The position numbers and the translations under genes were made by a program. A stretch of DNA of 64,000 nt from Helicostylum pulchrum (taxonomy: Eukaryota; Mucoromycota; Mucoromycetes; Mucorales; Mucoraceae): NCBI GenBank assembly GCA_025677825.1, contig JAIXMO010000021.1:62001-126000 (forward strand). The letters run 5' to 3'. Positions 44,911-57,900 of the stretch are shown here, piece after piece (position 1 is the stretch's first letter; every line of letters begins with the position of its first letter). The notes under the pieces are model-generated. The model was given only the letters and a program-made list of their open reading frames with translations, made no database searches and was not told where the DNA came from.

Positions 44911-45357
44911 ATGACATCTTTGGCCACATTAATCTACTACCCTCGCTCTATTGGGTTACTTACAAATGGCTTCTTTGCTGGTATTGGACTCTCTATGAAT
45001 TGCGTTAGTGTACCAGCCATCAAGGCCTCAAGAGATCCTTTACCTGCTTTTATCAAGACTTATAAGAATGCATCAGTTTTAGCTGTAGCTAATATATTTG
45101 TTGGTACTGCTGCTAATGCTGTATGCTATTATCATACTAAAAGTAAAAAATTTCTCTATGCTGCCGTCTTGACCTTCGTCAGTTTCCCTTTCACCATTTT
45201 ATGCATTGCTCCTGTCAACAACCAATTGTTTGCTATGGAGAAGTTAGGCGATAGTTATGATCGCAACAAGGTGTCAAAACTTATGGACAAATGGAACGCA
45301 TTGCAAACTTTTAGAACTTTAACGGGAATTGCTGCGTTCGTTATTAGTATTGCTTAA
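44911..45357 (+). CDS. DUF1772 (anthrone oxygenase-like) membrane protein
   Basis: A single-exon gene of 148 aa. It has four predicted hydrophobic helices (about 8-30, 55-75, 83-103, 128-147). It carries the DUF1772 pattern: a conserved SxNCVSVPA near residue 30, FxxxYKNA, and a C-terminal KWNALQTFRTLTG before the last helix, where the family has a W...R motif. Some fungal relatives act as small anthrone oxygenases in polyketide pathways (HypC-like), but no polyketide genes are nearby and most family members have no assigned role. A pyrimidine-rich leader precedes the ATG. No introns, unusual for this window. Confidence 0.72.
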   Translation: MTSLATLIYYPRSIGLLTNGFFAGIGLSMNCVSVPAIKASRDPLPAFIKTYKNASVLAVANIFVGTAANAVCYYHTKSKKFLYAAVLTFVSFPFTILCIAPVNNQLFAMEKLGDSYDRNKVSKLMDKWNALQTFRTLTGIAAFVISIA

Positions 45358-46089
45358 AAAAATAAATAAATCGACCCATAAAAAAACTTGATTTGACTCA
45401 AATAAATTTGACTCATAAAAAAAAAGGTTCCCCGAAATTGAAATTTGGTGATACATGTTTCGTTTATTTTATAGTTTAGACTGATACAGCGTTTCCTATC
45501 AATGGGGTTTATATCCCTGTACTATTATGTTAGCAAAGATAAACAGAGGACTAACTATCTAAATTACGGAACCAGTGTTATTCTATCAATTATACGAATT
45601 AATTAAACCGAACACCCTCATTTCCGAGTAGTTATGTTGTTAGTTGGCATTGAGTCATATGTTAGATAAATGGCTCAATTACTCGGGCTGTTTAGGCTTA
45701 TCATCAATAAAGGTTATTTTTTTCTTTCGTCGTATTACCAGTTTATCGCTACGGCTACGATCAGTACCAAGTTTATATTTTTTTCAAAGTCTCATTTTTT
45801 TAATTATTATTAGATGCACCTGTCACCTGTCTCTAAAATCCATCAGCAGCATCATGACCTTTACCAATATCATTATCTTAAACAAGATACCTTTTTATTT
45901 AATTTTATAAAAAAATAAGCGTTCATTGACAAAAAAAGACATTTGCATTAACTTGGAAGGTGTGGGTCTTTACTTGGTTTTAAAGTGACTGTTGGAAGTT
46001 TTAAGCCACCATGGTGAAAGTAATAAGCGAAATTTCTGGATTTTTTTTTCTTTTTCTCTCCCCTCAAGCATAATTAGTTTATTTTAATC
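45358..46089. other. Intergenic region with three GCN4/AP-1-type sites
   Basis: 732 bp. It contains TGACTCA at 45394-45400 and 45409-45415 and TGAGTCA at 45651-45657. An 88-codon open frame at 45644-45910 overlaps the last site and has no family resemblance. The region is the KRR1 promoter side and the 3' flank of the DUF1772 gene. Confidence 0.5.
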
Positions 46090-47305
<1,216 letters not shown>

Positions 47306-49824
47306 TAAAAAAAAAAATCCATAGCATATATGAATATAACCAAAATAATAAAGTTTCGCATGCATCATCATTTTTTCTCTTAATTCTCATTTTGTTATGC
47401 GCGCAATACCTGTCAAAAATGTGGAGTTGTAAAAGAGGTTTTTTTTTCGGGTGTAGAATTGTACTACCGAAAATTACAGGTTTCTTAGGAGGGTGGATTA
47501 CAGGCACGTAATTAGAGCTTCTCCTCGCTCTTAAAAGTAACCTCACATACGAAACATATCTCCCTTAAGAAACCGTACTATTTACTATGTTAATCCAACG
47601 TTTTGGTTTATGAAACAAAAATACGGCAACTGCCGCGAAACTGATTACGGTAAAAAAAAGATGGTTGTCACATCGAAAACCGAAAAATCTCTTTTGCTTT
47701 GGGGTATTTAAATATTATTATATTATTTTTGGTTACGCATATCACATCTATTCGTTAGTTATATATTAAAGAAAAGGTATCTTCTCTTTGCTGAGCTTGA
47801 TCTGGTTAAAAATGATCTATCAACTCTTTATTATAAATCGTAATCAGACAACATTTACATAATTTAGTTGCAGAAAATATTAGAAATAGATATATCCCAA
47901 AATGCATATTAGTGCCATTTTGGCTCAACACCTCCGTGTAAATCGATTGATATTGTATTTAGAACGATTTTTTTTGTAATAAGCAACAATTACTTTTTCG
48001 TCAACCGACATCCATTTTTAACAAACCGACAAGCCTGGTTGTAATATATTTCTAGGCCTTGTTTACTGACTAATTCGTATGTATGACACGAATGTGTTAC
48101 TATAAACTAAGTGGTAATTAAAAGCAAGACAATCTATTAGTGTTCGTCTCTTCAATTGTGTTGAGTTATACTTCTATGGTTACGTCTATAGACTACACAA
48201 GTGATATATTCTTTCACGCTAGTGCATATTTGTATTAACCACTGTTTTGCGGGACTTTTTTTTTAAAAAAACAAAAAAAAGTAGGTTAGCTACTTGGTAA
48301 AAACAAATAGTTTTACTTTCCCGGAACCCGGAAGTGAGCCTACTGCATCATACTTTGATATTTTGGTTATCGTTCAAAGTAAACATATAATTGATTAGAT
48401 AAAACAAATCATTGTAGATTGTTTAAAATAGGACGATGGAAGAACGATAAGGTGTTCCTGTGTACAGAAAATTGTTACATCAATTCAATTGTCTAAACTT
48501 TATTTATAAGTATCACTTCTTAGGTTTCAGTATAATGCATTTTGGCTCGTTTCAGATCTATCAATAAAGCTACCTTACACTTTCTTTTAAAAAAGAAAAA
48601 TAGTAAAATATCTAGGAAACAAAACCAAAAAAAAAGGAACTACAGGGTCGTATAAGCGCGATGATTTTTTTTCATCGTATGATACGCGCTTAAAACTATA
48701 TTTTTTTGGTGTAATAATGTAACGTCTTGGAAAAAAGATGGCGGGTGATCTGGAAGGTCCTTTTTTCTTTCTTCTTATTGTTCATTTCTAGCGGTTTATA
48801 CAAGTCTGTAATACCTCACATACATAGGCTCACTACTAAAGAAATTGCTTCACCAATCGTGACGAGTATATAATCTAATTCGTAATGCTTAGCGAATTTC
48901 GCTTCTTTTTAGTTACTATGCGGCAGCTGATCTGACTTTACGCTGTAAAATGCTTTATTTTTAGAATAAACGGGTTGATCATGATATTGTATGGCAAAAA
49001 GTAATCCGTAGCAAGCAGGGAAATTCCTATCCATGCTAATCCGGAGTCACCAAGTAAATTCATTCTCATTGGATGTAAAGACCGGCGGAAGTTCGGTCCA
49101 TGATGGTTAATGAAAAATAGTTTTTAGGATACGAAGAAATTTCTACAAGACATATTTGTCTGTGCTCATTTAAAGTACCACACATTTATTACAAAGGGAG
49201 TAAAGCGAAATTGTGTATTAAGAAAAGGAGAAAATAAATCCTGGTACACGAATTCAGTGTCTAGACTTTAAATAAATCGTACCTTAATTTTTTATAGAAT
49301 ATTACATAATCATTTAGTAGCCGTACTATTTACTATGAGCGAGTGCTATCACCAAGGAAGCGAAAAAAAAAAACGAGGTGGGTAATCGTGAATAGATGCA
49401 CAAATCAAGAATCAGTTATACTTATGAAAAGGGAAAAACTACCTTCCCTTTTTTTGAAGTGACACAATACAGACAAAAAGAAATGTTTACTTACTCTATC
49501 CAGCTAAATTCTGTACCCCCCATTAAATACCTGTATTACACCCCCATAAATTTTAATTTTCACCTTCCATTCCCCTTTATTAAACCTGCCCAACCTGATA
49601 TTTTTTCGTTTCACTTTTTTTTATTTTTTGTAAATACTATCCACACTTTATTTTTTACTTTTTATATATTTCTTTCGTTTTCTTTTTTTTTCTTTTTTTT
49701 TAACTGCAAAAAAAAAAATAAGATTTCATATCCATTTATATTATATAAACTATTGTGTTCCCCTCCCCCCCCCCCCTTTTTTTTTTGTTTCGCTTTCCAA
49801 ATCAACCCTTTTTTTTTATCCTTT
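47306..49824. other. 2.5 kb gene-free region
   Basis: No gene recognised on either strand. Seen: a nested inverted repeat at 48654-48691 (AAGCGCG...CGCGCTT enclosing CGATGA/TCATCG), a T9/A7 junction at 48256-48271, a 17-bp direct repeat at 47573-47589 and 49321-49337, and a strongly pyrimidine-biased leader (49550-49820) before the GATA/PHD gene. An open frame from 49396 runs through this leader but is Phe/Tyr/Ser-rich from poly-T and is not considered coding. Confidence 0.5.
49765..49786 (+). repeat. C12-T10 homopolymer pair
   Basis: Twelve C followed directly by ten T, 39 bp upstream of the GATA/PHD protein ATG, in a long pyrimidine leader. It is the only long C-run seen in this A+T-rich window. 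Confidence 0.9.
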
Positions 49825-51517
49825 ATGCAACATATGCAAAATAACTATCAAGAAAATATGTCAGATATTATGACATCTTTTAACTTTATAAACCAACTTC
49901 AACAATATTTACACTTTATCCAACAAGATGCTAGTTATCATGAACCTATTATGATCTACCCAGATCCATTCGGTTTTGATAGTTCCTTGTCATCTATAAA
50001 TAAATTACACTCAAACAATAATAACAATCTTACGGTAAGTTCCTTTTTACAAGCCCTTTTTTTATTTTTTTATATGTGTGGCATAAATGAATACATTTAT
50101 TATTTTTCAAAATTTCTCATCTCCGAATTATTATCATTCAGCAGAATTCGTACCACATTTCGCCATCCTTTACTGTAGTGCCACCTATTCACCAGACATT
50201 GGAAAATGCTTCCATTACATTTGATATTTCTTTGGCTGAGCAACAAGAAATGGAGCTTCAAAAAAATCTCGTGAAGGACGTATTTTTTTCACCTGCTATG
50301 ATGGATTCATCCCAAAGTAGTGTGAGTGACGACTGTCATAGTTTAATGTCTGATACAACTACTACTTCTTCTTGTCAATACGAACAAGATGAATTTTTAG
50401 CAAATACACAAGATCAGGTCTTATTTTTTTACGGTCTTGATTTAGCTACTACGGCTGAAGATGAAGACATACCTAAAATTGGACTGGGAACCTCTTCGCC
50501 TACTGTTGCGACTGCCAATAATCGGAGAACCAAACAACAAATGGTGATTGCAACAACAAAGAAAAAGTACACAAAGACATGTAACCATGATATTAAAGCA
50601 TTAACAAAACGACCTTTATCAGCATCAAAATATATATCAAAAAAGAACCCTAATATCTCTTCTGATTCAAACCAAGTAGAATCAAGGTAAAATATTTATT
50701 TTTATATATATATTGAAATGTTGTACCATAATATCTTTGTGAAATGACTGACCTTCTTTTAATTTAAATTCCACTAGTAACTTCAATTCCCAAAAGAATA
50801 ATGTTATCAGTGCTTGGGAATACAGCTCAGATAATTCCAACACAGACCATACGTCAATGAGTTTAATTCCAAATAATAAGCCTAGATTTATTTCTTCTCC
50901 ATCCATATATCAAAAGTTATCAAAGCAAAATATTGACTGGTGTCGTTATTGTGGTACAACTGAAGGTGTGAATTGGCGTCCAGGACCTTGGGGGAAAAGA
51001 ACACTTTGCAAGTAAAGTCATTCTATTTATCTATATCGATTACAACTCAAACTAACACGTATTTTTCTTTTTTTTTTTAAAAAAAAATAGTAAACATGGA
51101 TGTGATTATAAAGGTTACGGTTTTGCTTGTAAATTACCTCGTTTAGATTTGACATCTTTCACGTCAGAAACTATTGATAAAAGATCGCGCCCTGTACTTC
51201 AATTGTTTTGCTCTCAGTGTCAATGTCAAGAGTCTTGGTCAGAGAATGTACTCGTGCTTTGTGATGGCTGCCCTAAAGCCTATCATCAAGCCTGTTACCA
51301 CGAAGGGTCCCCTTTAACCGACGCATTCATCCAAACTGATAGCCCTTGGTATTGCAGCGAAGAATGTCAGCATAACTTAAGACGTAAAAGGGTGATTGTA
51401 GAGTTACCTCGTAAGAGGTTACCCTTGATGCGTACACCTAAAAATGCTGCACCTGCCAATAATAATAATACCATTTCATCTACCCGTTTACCTCGTTCCT
51501 CCTTACGTGAAAATTAG
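49825..51517 (+). CDS. GATA-like zinc finger plus PHD finger nuclear protein
   Basis: Four exons (49825-50034, 50142-50686, 50778-51011, 51091-51517) encode 471 aa. Residues 1-300 are Ser/Thr/Asn-rich with acidic patches and no fold. At about 325 a GATA-like finger reads WCRYCGTTEGVNWRPGPWGK then LCNKHGC: C-x2-C-x18-C-x2-H, with His where GATA fingers have the fourth Cys, and a further Cys two residues on. A PHD finger follows (CSQCQCQESW, VLVLCDGCPKAYHQACY, WYCSEEC), giving C4HC3 spacing, then a basic RRKR tail. PHD fingers read histone tails, so a chromatin-linked transcriptional regulator is likely. The N-terminal start could also be the Met at 49834 or 49858. Exon 2 could begin at 50145 instead of 50142. 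Confidence 0.82.
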
Positions 51518-51684
51518 ATTTTTTTTTTTTTTTTTTTTTGCTTTCATTTTGTATATAAAATTTCTTATACCCATACTTTTTTGCATTTTAAGAAAAGCCA
51601 GACGCGTCTGCAGTCACTTTTTTTTTTCCCAAATAAAAAAACCATCCTTACATTATTTCTTTCCGTTGTAATACTCTGGTAAAC

Positions 51685-54665
51685 ATGAGTGAACCATTTG
51701 AGTTATTCAATGAGAAACTATTAGCTGACAACATACAAATTATATCTTGGTGTCCAACTGCCGATCTCGTTTTACTAGTTTCACATGAAAATACAATTTC
51801 TTTATATCGTAAAGGTATAGAAGTTACCAAGCTTTGGTCTTTAAAAAATGCAGCTTGGTCTGAGATTAAGATTGTAACATGGAAGCCTAATGGTTCGTAT
51901 TTTTTAAAAAGACCTTTTGTTTTTTGCCGCAAGAGAAAAAAGTAACAAGTTTTTCTTTTTCTTTTTCGATGTAGGAAAAGAGTTGGTTATTGGTTGTGTA
52001 AATGGAAATGTTTATCGAATTGATATTACATATCATACACCGAAGATGTATCCTTGTTGGTCTCCAGTCGAGGAACCAGCTTCAATAACTTCACTTGTTT
52101 GGATTAATTATGAGTACAAGAAAGGGCAAACTGATATTGTAAATTTTTTTTTTAATTTTGCATGAAAAAAAAACACTCATGCATCTATATATAGGAAGGG
52201 TTTGATATGGATGCATTTGATATAGAATCATCTCTTCCTACTTTAAGTGATGAACCTCCAGAAGAACCTTCGTAGGTTATTATATCATCATTAAAATAAT
52301 TGACTCGAATTGATTTTTCATTCGTACTCTAGATCGCGCCTTCCAATTTCTAAAAGAAAGAAAGTACAACTCCCTAGAAAACCTTTATACAGCACAGAAA
52401 CACAAACATTATTGTTCATTGGTAATGTGAAAGGACTTATACATATCACGTAAGTTACGAAAAAAAGTATATTTGGGACCAGGATAATTAGCAAAGAGAA
52501 AACTTACCCGGGAAGGAGGGCTTTTTTTATAGTTTAAACGGTGTATACCCAATTGGACTCCTTGATATGTTTGAAGAAAAGTTAAATCCAATTTTACTTA
52601 ATATATCAGTTCCTCACGCTGTATCCTCAGTTCAAGTATTAGCTAAATCAACAGATGAAAACGGAGATAAATTTATTTTAAATGTAATTGATACCAGTAT
52701 TTTACAAGATAAAAAAGAACAAATCTTTAGTATTTCCGAAATTCAAACCAAACTGGATTATTTGTTAGAATACACCAGTTCCACATTGAATGTACTTGTA
52801 AGACATCATACAGCCTATTCATTATTAACCAGTAAAATAGCAACGGTCGCGTCCGAGTATATATTAAAAAACGATGGTAACTACGCAGATCCGTCACTGT
52901 CTTTTTTTATATTATTTTTACTCACGCCTTCATCCTTTATAGATCAGACTACTGCTATGCCAGAAGTGGAACTTACTGGGACTTTGGCCATAGGCAGTGT
53001 CACGGAAACTTTACGCCTTTTTTTCGAAGAATATTTGACATCTCAGGTACTTAAAAATTCAGGGACCCGGGACCTTGTTTTATTTATATATTACTTTTTT
53101 TTTAGTATATCAAACAGCTAGAAAGCAATGTGACGCATGGATATCAGAATTCGTTAAAAATTGCCTGCGAACATATTATACCGGCTTGTGAAAGAATACA
53201 GCTTGAACTTAGTAAGCTTTTAGGTTTTAGCTTATGGTTAGTCATACGGATACTAAGTAAATAAAAAGAAAAACTTAAATTTTTTTTTTGCATAGGACCC
53301 AAAGATATGGAGATTTTCTTGAAACTACTGCTGTTGAAAAAACAATTCACCATATTAGACAATTTGTATCTCATATCCATTTATTTACAAAAGATTTAAA
53401 TCATTTATCCAATACATTTCAAGCCTTTATTAAATGGATTACGACAGGTACTGTATACAGGTACATATTTTCCGTATTTTTTTTTATACTAATGAGAACC
53501 CCCCTTTTTCAGTTACTGAAAAAGTTGCAGTAACTTCCTCTGCGGAATTTCAAAACGAATCCAGCTTGTGTGAAGATCCGGAACTTGTTTTGGAGTTCCT
53601 CAACAAGGACCTCATTAAAGATAGCTTGGGTGAATATTTTGTCTCACCAATAAAATTGGAACGGGAGGAAAATAGCGAAAAAGGTACACGAAAAAGAAAA
53701 AATCCCCCCCTTTTTGCACACTACTTTATATCTCACATGGCATCATAAGATTACAACAGTAAACAGCTTGTACATCTGTTGGCTAATATTAAGACCAGTT
53801 GTCGCCAAATGCTGGAAAAGCCTTCCGTAACATTTAATGAGCAAATGAAAGTAACTTCGAAATATTGCTTCCGATTGGACGGAGTTTCTCTTCGTGATCA
53901 GCCAAGAGATAAAATCATTTCGTTTACAACTGTAACCATAATAATGAATCTTTTCCTTATACTTTACTTGATCAACAAAGCAAGACACTAATACTTTTTT
54001 TTTTTTTCAAAAAAAAATATATATTTTACAGGATTATCGAGATGGAATCCAGTACAACTATCATGCATTTTTACAATTAAACCCAGACCCAAAACGTGAG
54101 TTTATATATATTTTTTGTAACAAACACAAGACTAATTTAGTTTCCAGTGGTCATTCTAAAGAACGGCTTTGGTAAAGGCTCAAAAGTACAGTGCGCTATA
54201 TTTAATATTCCAGAAGGAATCATTACGGATATGGAATTTTTTGATGACAAAGAACTCGGCATTTGTATCCAAAAAGATAAAGGTATATATATATATATTT
54301 TTCGTATGCAATTGACTCACTTTCTTATATGTGTATAGATCATAGTTTGTTATTTACCGTATTACTTTGCGATGTCGAATTTAAAGGCTTACCCAGCACA
54401 AAACTATTCGTAGCCGCAAAGAGTTTGGAAGTAAATATGTATTTTTTTTAGTAAGACAAGTACGTATTTCTTAATCTTATCATTTTAGGTATCTCGATCG
54501 CTTGAATTAGAAAAAATGAATCATGTCAAAATAGGTTGCAATGGGCAACCTAAAAGACGAATAATGTGTTTAGTAGCATCTAACGGGTTACTGAAAATAT
54601 ATTCCATGGAAAATGAAGAGGCTGAAGACAGCGACTGCATAGAGGATGATGACCAAAGTGATTAA
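51685..54665 (+). CDS. APC4: Anaphase-promoting complex subunit 4
   Basis: Fourteen exons (51685-51892, 51975-52138, 52195-52271, 52333-52449, 52533-52876, 52943-53046, 53106-53236, 53296-53447, 53513-53683, 53750-53931, 54032-54095, 54148-54282, 54339-54430, 54489-54665) join in phase to 705 aa. The N-terminus is the APC4 WD40 domain: ISWCPTADLVLLVSHENTI, YRKGIEV, WSLKN, ELVIGCVNGNVYRID. The middle carries the APC4 helical domain, with TLAIGSVTETLRLFFEEYLT, YGDFLETTAVEKTIHHIRQF and DLNHLSNTFQAFIKWI. The C-terminus resumes beta-propeller-like strands and ends acidic. APC4 scaffolds the ubiquitin ligase that degrades cyclins and securin. The exon 10 end (ACT then GTAACC) is the least certain junction. 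The 66-bp intron at 52877-52942 has no stop and could be retained. Confidence 0.88.
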
Positions 54666-54898
54666 ATAAGGTTTTCTCGCCAAAAAATAAATAAATTCTA
54701 ACGTGCCCTTTGTTACACCATGGGTAAAAATAATGATAATGATAAAACCAATAGGGTGGAATAAAACAATATATATTTTTTTTTTCAGTAAAAAAGAATA
54801 AATAAATAAATACATTTATAATAATATTAAGAAAAAAAAAGTAAGATAAAAAGATAATAAAATAAGAAAAACGGAAAAGGAGATAAATTACAAAAGAC

Positions 54899-54923
54899 GG
54901 TGGGTGGGTGGGTGGGTGGGTGG
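54899..54923 (+). repeat. (GGGT)n repeat with G-quadruplex potential
   Basis: Five to six tandem GGGT units on the plus strand (CCCA on the minus), between the convergent 3' ends of APC4 and the kinesin gene. Four or more G3 runs with one-base loops is a textbook intramolecular G-quadruplex pattern. Confidence 0.9.
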
Positions 54924-54953
54924 TATAAGAAATATAAAAAAGAAAAGAGTGAT

Positions 54954-57900
54954 TTAATCACCATAAAAAGATCCACTCATAGCACTAGACGTACGTTCAA
55001 GTTCCCATCTTTGTCTGAGATCATCCATGCTACTACTACTATGACGATGGGATATCTTTGCTTGTGATGCTCTAGTAGGTGTTTGAGATAGACGAGCAAA
55101 GACATTATGTCCAGTGGGTGTACTAGCTCTGTCAACCATCGTAGATGCGCTCACCATAGGTGGTCGCTTAAGATTTTGAGGTGTTTGTTGACCTGTAGTT
55201 CTTTGGAACGACATGGACGGTGACGGTGCTTCGTAATCGTACTCCATCATATGGCTTACAGCACTACTTGTATGTGTCATGGGTGTTCCATTAATTCCCT
55301 TTAAAGATAATTCTCTTAACGAAGCACGTCTTCTAGCTTGCTGTTGAAGTTGTGCAGGTTGAGCAGGCGGTTGCAACACAGAAGACGATCTCTTTCTCAA
55401 AGAGCTTTGGGTAGATGAAATAGTAGAAGGTGCACTTGTATTACCATATGAGTTTTGAGAAGAAGAGTAATCAGATTGAAGAGAAGCTCGACGTAAATGA
55501 CCACTATGAATAGAAGACGTGGACGATTCACGGTCGTTGGCATACCGTACAAATTCTGCTGGGTTTACCATGGTCATGGGGATAGGAGACTCTGAACCAC
55601 CTGCACGCTGTTGCCAAGAGAGACGCTTTTGAATCATATTATAGAATCGATCTGGAGAAGGTGTCAAATCACGTGTAGGATAATTACTGTTGTTGACTCG
55701 CATAACACCGCCCTTTTCAGTTAACGCAGCAGGTGCACGGATCCCTGTGCTTGTGGGAGGACGCGTGGGCGACAACATTAAATTGTTTGCATTGTTTGTT
55801 GTGGTAGATGCGTAAGCAGGTAAAGTAAGTGGCGAAGGAGGCGGTATAAGTCCTTCTGAGTGAGTACTGCTTCTTCTTTCAAAACTAGCAGTTGAAACAG
55901 ATGCTTCATCTGGAGACTCTGCCAACATATAATCTGGTTCGGGTGTACCGATCATTCCTCTTAAACCATCTTCATAAATCTTATCAAAGATAGTGTTGCC
56001 ACTGTTCATGATATAATCTTCAATCTTGTTATCTAGATGCTCTGCTGACTTGATAGTACCATTGTTCTTTTCTTCTAATTTTCTAATTCTACGTTCGTTT
56101 TCAACTGTGGTGGCAATGGCAGCACGCTTCATAACAATAAGTGTACGACGTAAATCCTGTACGGATTTTTCCAAATTTTGCATGGTGATTTGTCTGTTAC
56201 ATTCACTCATACGAACATTAGAAATATCATCTACAAGAGCTTCAGTAATGCTACGACATTCATCAGCTTCTAATGTCTTTAATAATTTGAGAGTAAAGTC
56301 ATAGACCATTTCAGGAGCAGCATTGGAAGGTACATTGAATTGTTCTTCTAAAGCATCCATGTCCGTCCATTCATCACTAACAGGTGGATCACTAATAATT
56401 TCATCAGCAAATGTCACCTTTCTCTTTTCATGTAATCTTCCACCATCAGGAGAATCAGCAGAGAGTTCATCAGATTCACCAGCAGCTTCAGATTGTAATG
56501 CCTTAATACGAGCAGTCAAGTAAGAGATTTCAGCCTCAATTAAATCAATGCGCTCATCAGCTAAATCAATTGCAAGCATGTCCATGGGCTCACCAGTTAA
56601 TTCAGCAGTTTCCTTTTCGGCCATGAAAATACTCTTTCTTTCATCCAAGAGTTCAATTTTTTCAGAAGAAAGTCTTTCTCTACGGAACAGGATTTGTTCC
56701 ATCTCAACAATCGCTTGCTTTCCTTGAATAAATTGGTACAACATTTTATCAAGCAGTTGTTTCTTGCGAGCAACACGTACATGGATAGGAATTGGGTTCT
56801 TTCTTTTACGTACTTGTTGGAAACCAGGCAAGTTGCGCATACCACCACGACGAGCAACAGCAGCAAAACTACCTCCCATAATATGAGATACTTTACTTAA
56901 AAGGAAATCGTCAAGAACACCACCTTCTCGGACCGCCTTTTTAAGCATATCCGTTAATTGTTTTAATTGACTTGTATTGATCAAAATTTCTTTATCACGA
57001 CGCTTCAAGGTTAATTTTTGCGCCTCGTGTTCACGTTCCAATCTTGATCTAGCATGGTTAACTTCAGTATGCTGTCTTTGTAACTTGGAAATCTTTCGTT
57101 CCTGTAATGCCATTTGTTCACGCACACGCTCTGTTTCTTGCTTCATGCGCTTGATCATACGCTTCTTTTCTACTTTGAGTGTTTCAACATTGACGCGCAA
57201 AGAGCGTAACAAGGACTCGTGTTGATTGCGTGTGGATTGCATGGTAGAGATAGTACGAGAATAATTACGTTTCAAGTCATGAATTTCCAATACAAGTTGC
57301 TTCATCTTATTTTCATAAACATGACGTGTCTCAATTAACTGTTGCTTTTCCTTCATTTGCATAGTAACATCAGCACGGTTTGGGGCTGAAGCAAAATTAG
57401 ATTTGGTCTTTGCTAAAGCATGGTCTCTTTCATTTTGAAGTTCGGCTAATTGTGAGTGCAAGTGAGATACCTTTTCATCAAATTTACGACGCATAAAAGA
57501 GAACTTTGTTTCGGATTTTTCTAAATGAGACACAAGCTCTTCCTTGACACGAATATCGGATTGAATTTGATGAAGCATACGAACCATTTGAGGGTTTTGT
57601 TTTTCGTGACTAGCCATGTTGGCAAATTCATGGCGATGCAAAGTGGAATTCAAGGATGAGGAAGAAGAAGCTTCTTCATCATCATCGAAAGAAGAAGGCT
57701 TTAAATTTCTGTTGGAAGTTGTGGTTGATTTGTGATCCCAAGAGGGTACAGCCAAAGCTTCAATTTCCAGTAATAAATCCAAATCGCGTTGAGAATCATC
57801 TACAGGTGAAGAAGACGAGGTGTAAACACCTTCATCAGATTCTGATCGTTCAATTTGACTTGTTCGTTCGTACATGGCTCTCTCAGCCCTTTCAAACGCT

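Noticed and set aside
47573..49337. 17-bp direct repeat (47573-47589 and 49321-49337) as possible terminal repeats of an element
   Set aside because: One such match is expected by chance in 64 kb of A+T-rich DNA and no further similarity flanks it.
49396..49824. Upstream extension of the GATA/PHD reading frame
   Set aside because: Phe/Ser/Pro-rich translation of a pyrimidine promoter or leader; the gene more likely starts at 49825.
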